A DNA stretch of 64,000 bases from Planctomycetota bacterium (GTDB taxonomy: Bacteria; Planctomycetota; UBA1135), in NCBI GenBank assembly GCA_004295085.1, contig SHNF01000009.1, positions 558,001-622,000 of the forward strand. The letters run 5' to 3'. Position numbers and translations under genes: made by a program. The notes under the pieces are model-generated. The model ran no database searches and had not been told where the DNA came from. It saw only the letters and a list, made by a program, of their open reading frames with translations. Of this stretch, positions 59,621 through 64,000 are shown piece by piece; positions within the stretch are counted from its first letter, which is position 1, and each line of letters opens with the position of its first letter.

Positions 59621-59826
59621 ACTCTCGCGTCATCGGAGTCCTGCTGCTGATCGGCGGCGTCGTGCTGCTGGCGCTGGGACTTGGCGCCGCGGACTCGCTG
59701 TCCTCGGAGATCTCCGAGGCAGTCGAGGGCACGCCGAGCAACGAAACCCTGTTGTTCCTCATCGGCGGCGGCCTTCTGGCCGTGCTGGGCCTGGGCCTGC
59801 TGCTCCGCCGGGGAGCGACCAAGTGA
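59617..59826 (+). CDS. Small two-helix membrane protein (DUF3185-like)
   Basis: 69 residues. N-terminal helix VIGVLLLIGGVVLLALGLGA, short polar loop SLSSEISEAVEGTPSNET, second helix LLFLIGGGLLAVLGLGLLL and a basic end, as in DUF3185 proteins, which also commonly travel with CsbD. The loop probably faces the periplasm. Coupled by ATGA to the CsbD gene. Confidence 0.85.
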   Translation: MNSRVIGVLLLIGGVVLLALGLGAADSLSSEISEAVEGTPSNETLLFLIGGGLLAVLGLGLLLRRGATK

Positions 59827-59852
59827 AACCTCTGCTCAAGGAGACCCTGAGG

Positions 59853-60602
59853 ATGAAGCATCTGAGCTACTTCCTGCCCGCCGTCTGCGCGGGCTTCCTG
59901 GCGGCCTGCCAGTCCTCTGGCGCCACCGATTCGCGATCCGAAAGCGCGGAGATGGCACAAAGCTCGTTCCGCGGCGCGGACAGCCAGGCGGCGCCGGCGG
60001 GCGGGGTCACGGGCGCCCACGGGGACGGCTCGTACCCGGGCCCCGGCACGCCGGCGCACGAATCCGCGTGGGGCACGGCGGCGGCGCCGCCGGAGCAGGA
60101 AACCGGAGAGGCGCGTGCGCTCGCAGCGCAGACGTCCGAAGACGTGTGGGGTCCGGGCATGATGCACGTTGGACTGAGCGCCAGCTTCTTCGAGGACGAT
60201 GAAGATACGGCCGGCCAGACCGAGAACCTGCACATCGAAGGCGAGTACGGCTACCTGCTGACCGACAACATCGAGGTCAACGTCTCGGGAACGTACGACA
60301 GCACCGACTTCGGGACGACCGACACCAGCCGCGCCGGCGGATTTGCCGGCCTGCGCCTGTATCTGCTCACGCCGGAGAACGACAGTGACATCGGCGTGTA
60401 CGGCGAAGGCAAGATCGGCCTCATCAACAACGACAACGTCGCGGACGACGACACGAACACGGCGGGGGGCGTGGGAGCGGGCCTGCTGTGGTGGCCCTGG
60501 GGCATCGAGCGCGGCATGGCGTTCGACGTCTCCGTGGACTGGACGACGACCAAGGACGTCGATCGACTGGGAGCTTTCGTAGGTCTCGGCTTCTGGTGGT
60601 AG
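59853..60602 (+). CDS. Lipoprotein with C-terminal beta-barrel-like domain
   Basis: 249 residues; AAGGAG lies upstream of the ATG. Lipobox FLAAC at about 16-20, then a Pro/Gly/Ser/Ala-rich disordered region to about 105, then alternating beta strands (MMHVGLSASFFEDDE, LHIEGEYGYLLTDNIEVNVS, AGGFAGLRLYLL) ending in an aromatic LGAFVGLGFWW. The final phenylalanine/tryptophan run is like the terminal strand of outer-membrane barrels. Lipidation and a barrel together are unusual; one of the two readings may be wrong. Same transcript as the CsbD/DUF3185 genes. Confidence 0.7.
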   Translation: MKHLSYFLPAVCAGFLAACQSSGATDSRSESAEMAQSSFRGADSQAAPAGGVTGAHGDGSYPGPGTPAHESAWGTAAAPPEQETGEARALAAQTSEDVWGPGMMHVGLSASFFEDDEDTAGQTENLHIEGEYGYLLTDNIEVNVSGTYDSTDFGTTDTSRAGGFAGLRLYLLTPENDSDIGVYGEGKIGLINNDNVADDDTNTAGGVGAGLLWWPWGIERGMAFDVSVDWTTTKDVDRLGAFVGLGFWW

Positions 60603-60616
60603 AACTGCCCTACGGG

Positions 60617-60644
60617 CTGGGCAGGTGCGAAAGCACCTGCCCAG
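60617..60644 (+). terminator. Hairpin terminator of the CsbD cluster
   Basis: A perfect 12-bp stem (CTGGGCAGGTGC at 60617-60628, complement at 60633-60644) capped by a GAAA tetraloop, 14 bases after the stop of the barrel-like gene. The following TCCTTGCT is only weakly T rich. The remaining bases up to 60821 hold no gene. Confidence 0.65.
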
Positions 60645-60821
60645 TCCTTGCTCCCCGGGTACTGGCTCCCTTGCGTGGGGCGGGGAGAGGTCGGAGCAGG
60701 GCAGCGCCCAGGAGAGCAGCCTTCCAGGCCCGCCGCAGCCAGCCCGCGCAGGTTTCCCGGTTGAGCTTGTTTCCGTTACGCCCCCTTCCGCAAGAATGAC
60801 CGCCCCAAGAGAGGCCGGGAT

Positions 60822-61355
60822 TCAGGTGCGGGGTAGCGCTACGGTCTCGGCTCCGTTCTCGACCAGGATGCGTTGCGCTTCCTCGAGACGGGTCGACGCG
60901 TCCGCCTCCACCGCGACCAGTACCTTGCCGCGCTCCAGCGCATTGTCGTAATAGTCCACGATGTCCTTCTCGAATCCGCGCTCCAGCATGGCGCCCACGA
61001 AGCCCCCCGCGACCGCCCCTCCGCCCGCCGCGACCAGCAGCGGCCCTGCGACCAGCAGGGCGGTGCCGCCCGTTCCCACCAGGCCGGCCACCGCCACCAG
61101 GCCTCCCAGGACCGCGCCGATGGCGCTGCCTTCCGCGATCCAGCGGCGGGTTTCCGCAGGCGCGGGATCCTCGTGCCGGAAGCTGGAAGGATCCTCGTGG
61201 AAGGCTTGCACCTGCTTCTCAGGGCACACCACGGTAAGCTCGTCACGGCCGAAGCCGGCCTGGTGAAGGGCATGAACGGCCCGGTCCGCGGCGGCGACGC
61301 TATCGAAGATGCCGACGCGCACCGGTCTGTGGGCAGACGCGGACTTCATGGCCAT
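60822..61355 (-). CDS. GSP17M-like general stress protein with glycine-zipper membrane segment
   Basis: 177 residues; ATG at 61355 overlaps the upstream stop as TGATG (an in-frame GTG at 61358 and ATG at 61349 are alternatives). The N-terminal VRVGIFDSVAAADRAVHALHQAGF and the final YDNALERGKVLVAVEAD resemble the two halves of a general-stress-protein-17M domain. Between them is a glycine-rich hydrophobic block, AVLGGLVAVAGLVGTGGTAL and AGGGAVAGGFVGAML, which could insert in a membrane. Translationally coupled to the coiled-coil lipoprotein. Confidence 0.78.
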   Translation of the reverse strand: MAMKSASAHRPVRVGIFDSVAAADRAVHALHQAGFGRDELTVVCPEKQVQAFHEDPSSFRHEDPAPAETRRWIAEGSAIGAVLGGLVAVAGLVGTGGTALLVAGPLLVAAGGGAVAGGFVGAMLERGFEKDIVDYYDNALERGKVLVAVEADASTRLEEAQRILVENGAETVALPRT

Positions 61356-62062
61356 CACCGGCCGGGACGATCGTCCTCGTCATCCTCGTCGAAATCCGAC
61401 ACGTCCCGCTTCTCGGCGTCGTCGTACGCGTCCTTCGCAGCCTTCACCTCGCGCTCGGCGCCCTCCACGCGCACCTCGGCGACGCGCACGTCTTCCTCCT
61501 GCTCGCGCACGTCGCGCTCAAACTCGGCGACTTCGATGGAGCGTCCTGCGGGGGTATTCAGCTTGCTGACCGCTTCGGCCTTCTGCAGCTCGACCCTGGC
61601 GTCGGCGAGCCCGACCTTCTGCTCGGCCAGGTCCTCCTTGGCTTCGGCCAGATCCTCCTCCCGCTCGAGCACGCGCACGTTGGCATCGGCGACCGCCGTG
61701 TTCTTGCGCGCGCTCGCCAGCTCTTCGTGCGCCTTCTCGATCACATCTTCATCGCCTGTGGCCTCGGCCGCGTCCAGCTGCGCGCGCGCCGCTTTCTCCT
61801 GCTCGCGCGCCGCTGCAAGCTCGTGCTTGGCCGCGGTCAGGCGCTGCTCGGCGCTCTGCGACTCGGCCTCGGCCGCCGCCAGCTCGTCCTGCGCGCGGAA
61901 CATCTCCTTGCGCGCATCGTCGATCTCGTCCCGGTCGGAATCGGAGACTTGCGACAACCAGGAGTCATCCACGCGGTTGGCATGGTCGGGATCGAGGACG
62001 GAGCAGGATGCCGTCATGACGAGACACACGGCAGGCAATGCGGCAAAGCGCTGGGGCTTCAT
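61355..62062 (-). CDS. Long coiled-coil lipoprotein
   Basis: 235 residues. Lipobox MTASC at 17-21, then an almost unbroken charged coiled coil (about 40-215) with heptads such as AQDELAAAEAESQSAEQRL and LAEAKEDLAEQKVGLADARV, ending in an acidic tail. It is like periplasmic spacer or lipoprotein-tether proteins. First gene of a two-gene unit with the GSP17M-like protein. Confidence 0.8.
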   Translation of the reverse strand: MKPQRFAALPAVCLVMTASCSVLDPDHANRVDDSWLSQVSDSDRDEIDDARKEMFRAQDELAAAEAESQSAEQRLTAAKHELAAAREQEKAARAQLDAAEATGDEDVIEKAHEELASARKNTAVADANVRVLEREEDLAEAKEDLAEQKVGLADARVELQKAEAVSKLNTPAGRSIEVAEFERDVREQEEDVRVAEVRVEGAEREVKAAKDAYDDAEKRDVSDFDEDDEDDRPGR

Positions 62063-62205
62063 GGTTGCGATGGGCTAGGGAATCGGCGCATGCGCCGCCT
62101 TCCAGCGACGCCTCCCTGGCACTTACGCCATGCTCCACCGCGGGAGGCCGGAAAAACCTCAGGTATACAAGGTGCCGGCCACGCCGCCGCGGCGTAGGAG
62201 TCCGC

Positions 62206-62430
62206 ATGGGAAGCGACCAATCCCGCGACCCCCGGCGGCCGCGACCGGAGACGCCTCCGAGTCCGCGACGTGAGGACGCGGATCCGGATCACAGGCAGGG
62301 AGTGGAGCGCCGCCGCGTGCATCGCGAGAGTGAGCCGGGGCTGCCGCATTTCGTGCAGGAACCGCGCGCTCTCCCTGCGCGGCCGGATGCGCCTCAAGAG
62401 GAGCGCTCCGTGCGCGCGCCCGAGACTTAA
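62206..62430 (+). CDS. Possible small disordered basic protein
   Basis: A 74-residue frame rich in Arg, Pro, Glu and Asp with no hydrophobic segment. Overlapping frames on both strands are also open, so the only support is its position, strand and composition, which resemble the next gene. It may not be real. Confidence 0.35.
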   Translation: MGSDQSRDPRRPRPETPPSPRREDADPDHRQGVERRRVHRESEPGLPHFVQEPRALPARPDAPQEERSVRAPET

Positions 62431-62493
62431 CAACGGCACACGATGCATCAGGCGAGTCCCGGTGCATCCCTACTAGGAAGTGAAGGAGAAATC

Positions 62494-62781
62494 ATGACGC
62501 AGCAACGACCTGACGATCGTGGCCAGCAGCAAGGCGGCCAGCACGGCCAGCAGCAAGGAGGCCAGCAAGGAGGCCAGCAAGGTGGCCAGCAGGGCCAGCG
62601 CCCGCAGCAACCGAGGCGCGAGGAGAACGCGCCCACGAATCCGGGACGCGGCAGCCAGCCGGAGCAGCGCACCGGGAAGCAGCCGTCCGACCAGGAGTCG
62701 GAGGAGCAACGCCGGCGGCGCGAACAGGAGAAAACCGAAGAAGGTGGCGAGGCGGGGCACCCCCGTCGCGCGGGCGAGTGA
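62494..62781 (+). CDS. Gln/Gly-repeat low-complexity small protein
   Basis: 95 residues, with AAGGAGAA before the ATG. Residues 9-36 are repeats of a QQGGQ unit; the rest is Arg/Glu/Gln rich and predicted disordered, with the tail EQRRRREQEKTEEGGEAGHP. Glycine/glutamine repeats like these occur in stress-induced hydrophilic proteins (for example Gly-rich KGG-type), but the specific motifs of those families are not clear here. Confidence 0.65.
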   Translation: MTQQRPDDRGQQQGGQHGQQQGGQQGGQQGGQQGQRPQQPRREENAPTNPGRGSQPEQRTGKQPSDQESEEQRRRREQEKTEEGGEAGHPRRAGE

Positions 62782-62791
62782 GCGAAGAGCC

Positions 62792-63682
62792 ATGGGACAG
62801 AGCGACGACCGCCGGCGCGCCTGCGCCGGCGGCGTCGTCATGGACGGCCGTATCCTGCGCGAAATGGCGGCCGGCCCCCGCGGTCGGCGCGTAGGTCTGG
62901 GCATGCACGACAGCCTGCGACAGCAGGAGCGGGAGCGGCCGAAACCGGTGGAAGTGCCGCAGCCGCGGCCGAGCCCGATTCCGCCGCCCATTCCGAACCC
63001 GGTGCCGCGGCCGGAGCCGAACCCGGCTCCGGGCGCGGAGCCGAGCGAGGTGCCGCACCCGGCTCCCAGCCCGACTCCCGGCCCTGCGCCAAGTCCGCCG
63101 CCCGGATCCACGCGCCGAGTCGCCGCGCTGTTTCCGCTCGCCGTGCTGGCGCTGTCGGCGGCCTGCCAGCAGCCGCAGCGCGCTGCGCTCATCTCCGCGG
63201 ACGGCGTGCTGATCGAGATGCCGCTGGTGCGCCAGGACGAACTGTACGAGTGCGGCTTCGCCTCAGTGGCGGCACTGTGCGCGTACTACCAGGTGCCGAT
63301 CCCGGAACAGCGCCGCGACGAGCTGCTGCGCATGGCGGAGGAACGCAAGGGCCTCAGCGGCGCCGAGCTGCGCGCGGAGCTGGAGACGCTGGGCATGGAC
63401 GTCTTCATCTTCCAGGGAACCCTGGACCGCGCGCCCACCGGCCTGTACGCGCACGTGGACAGCGGCCGGCCAGTGCTCGTCATGACCTCGCGCGACGGCG
63501 AGAGCTTCCACTACTGCCTGTTCAACGGCTACGACGAGACGCTCGGCAACGTGTTCCTCCTGGACCCTCAGCAGGGTCTGGTCGTCCTGCCGGCAGCGGC
63601 GTTCGACCATCAATGGGGCCGCGCGCAGCGCTTTGCGCTGCTGTGTGCGCCCGCCACCGAATCCAAGGAGATTGAATCATGA
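62792..63682 (+). CDS. C39-like cysteine peptidase with proline-rich N-terminal arm and membrane anchor
   Basis: 296 residues from the ATG at 62792. Residues about 45-105 are nearly all Pro plus Glu/Ser/Ala; a hydrophobic helix with lipobox-like SAAC (C125) follows, and then a papain-like C39 domain. The catalytic set is C154 (YECGFASVAALCAYY), H240 (SFHYCLFNGYD) and D258 (LLDPQQG). Known: C39 domains cut double-glycine leader peptides, usually fused to an ABC transporter; here there is none. A lipoprotein signal cannot be so far from the N-terminus, so the helix is probably a signal anchor with the peptidase outside. It is coupled by ATGA to the peptide gene. Confidence 0.72.
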   Translation: MGQSDDRRRACAGGVVMDGRILREMAAGPRGRRVGLGMHDSLRQQERERPKPVEVPQPRPSPIPPPIPNPVPRPEPNPAPGAEPSEVPHPAPSPTPGPAPSPPPGSTRRVAALFPLAVLALSAACQQPQRAALISADGVLIEMPLVRQDELYECGFASVAALCAYYQVPIPEQRRDELLRMAEERKGLSGAELRAELETLGMDVFIFQGTLDRAPTGLYAHVDSGRPVLVMTSRDGESFHYCLFNGYDETLGNVFLLDPQQGLVVLPAAAFDHQWGRAQRFALLCAPATESKEIES

Positions 63683-63990
63683 AATGGCTTTCCGTCTTGC
63701 TGATGGCGTGCGCCGCAGCCGCGGCCTCGGCCCAGGACCCCGGCGCGCCGCTGACTTCCGGCGAGCGCGCGGCCCTGGCCCGGGCCAGGCAGCCGGATCT
63801 CGAGGAGCTGCGCGCTGGAGCCGCCGGCGGCAGCGACGAGCTGCGCCCCGAGGAGCGCGCGGCGCTGCGCCGGGCACAGGCCGCTGCGCCGGACCTGGAG
63901 GAGATGCGCGCAGGCGAACTCTCGGATCATGAGATCACGATCATCGCCATCACGGCCGGCGCGGTCCTGCTGCTGGTCCTGCTGCTGTGA
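63679..63990 (+). CDS. Exported small membrane peptide with internal repeat
   Basis: 103 residues, ATG overlapping the C39-like gene stop as ATGA. Signal peptide MKWLSVLLMACAAAAASAQ. Two copies of a ~22-residue helix follow (28-47 and 58-79), both with ERAAL-x-RA and ending PDLEELRAG or PDLEEMRAG. A C-terminal transmembrane helix ITIIAITAGAVLLLVLLL ends the protein without charged residues. The repeat endings in Ala-Gly are conceivable cleavage sites for the adjacent peptidase. No family recognised. It lies 10 bases before the window end, and more genes of the unit may follow. Confidence 0.7.
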   Translation: MKWLSVLLMACAAAAASAQDPGAPLTSGERAALARARQPDLEELRAGAAGGSDELRPEERAALRRAQAAAPDLEEMRAGELSDHEITIIAITAGAVLLLVLLL

Positions 63991-64000
63991 GCGGGGCACG

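Noticed and set aside
60645..60821. Possible small gene between the two stress operons
   Set aside because: No frame with a credible start or protein-like composition; it is the space after a terminator and between convergent units.
62059..62467. Minus-strand small frames (129 and 102 codons) in the gap before the Gln-rich gene
   Set aside because: No start with ribosome binding site, no motif, and composition typical of GC-rich antisense.
62521..62600. Short tandem repeats that could be taken for a CRISPR array or satellite
   Set aside because: The repeats are about 15 bases, continuous and in frame with the QQGGQ protein; there are no unique spacers.

Overview
The window is about 70% G+C and densely coded, with no rRNA, tRNA, CRISPR array or insertion sequence seen. 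The gene content points to Planctomycetota (inference from families, not from a marker gene). It has several sulfatases, a Tat-exported DUF1501 protein, a double DUF1080 protein, twin-arginine sugar isomerase and Gfo/Idh/MocA proteins, FG-GAP propellers, secreted proteins with a common C-terminal module, and the stump of a PVC-type heme-binding protein. Many genes are coupled by ATGA, GTGA or TTGA overlaps, and GTG or TTG starts are common.

Layout. 1-4466: end of a TPR protein, two FG-GAP propeller proteins and a RecB/Cas4-like nuclease. 4617-9462 (minus): class V aminotransferase, 3-hydroxyacyl-CoA dehydrogenase/enoyl-CoA hydratase fusion, a cysteine-cluster protein and a helix-hairpin-helix protein. 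9501-13217 (plus): PVC heme-protein remnant, D-lyxose isomerase, exported oxidoreductase, subtilase. 13231-26769 (minus): a seven-gene run with a sulfatase at each end. Between them lie a Ser/Thr kinase-ATPase-TPR regulator, an acetoacetate-decarboxylase-like protein and three tandem, strongly diverged FAD oxidoreductases. This is the best candidate here for an undescribed system. 26910-29908 (minus): a sugar-acid catabolic operon. 29971-31267 (minus): a VOC-ArsR-SRPBCC operon with a visible operator.

31388-44657 looks like a stress and low-oxygen island. It holds a universal stress protein, a FixJ-like regulator, a three-PAS histidine kinase whose second PAS carries a FixL-type heme-His motif, Hsp20 with a hairpin leader, a ZIP transporter, a BCAM0308-family protein, archease-RtcB, NadE and a PIMT/erythromycin-esterase fusion. 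44690-58516 is a secreted hydrolase region: aspartic-protease-like protein, GH29 fucosidase, an internally deleted sulfatase, DUF1080-SGNH protein, a flippase-like membrane protein, IclR, a sugar isomerase, a beta-propeller protein, a beta-helix protein and DUF1501.

58707-63990 is a run of small envelope and stress proteins: coiled-coil lipoproteins, DUF1328, CsbD, a DUF3185-like protein, a beta-barrel-like lipoprotein, a GSP17M-like protein and a Gln-rich protein. It ends with a C39-like peptidase translationally coupled to a small exported membrane peptide with an internal repeat. Start sites without a visible ribosome binding site are less certain than stops throughout.
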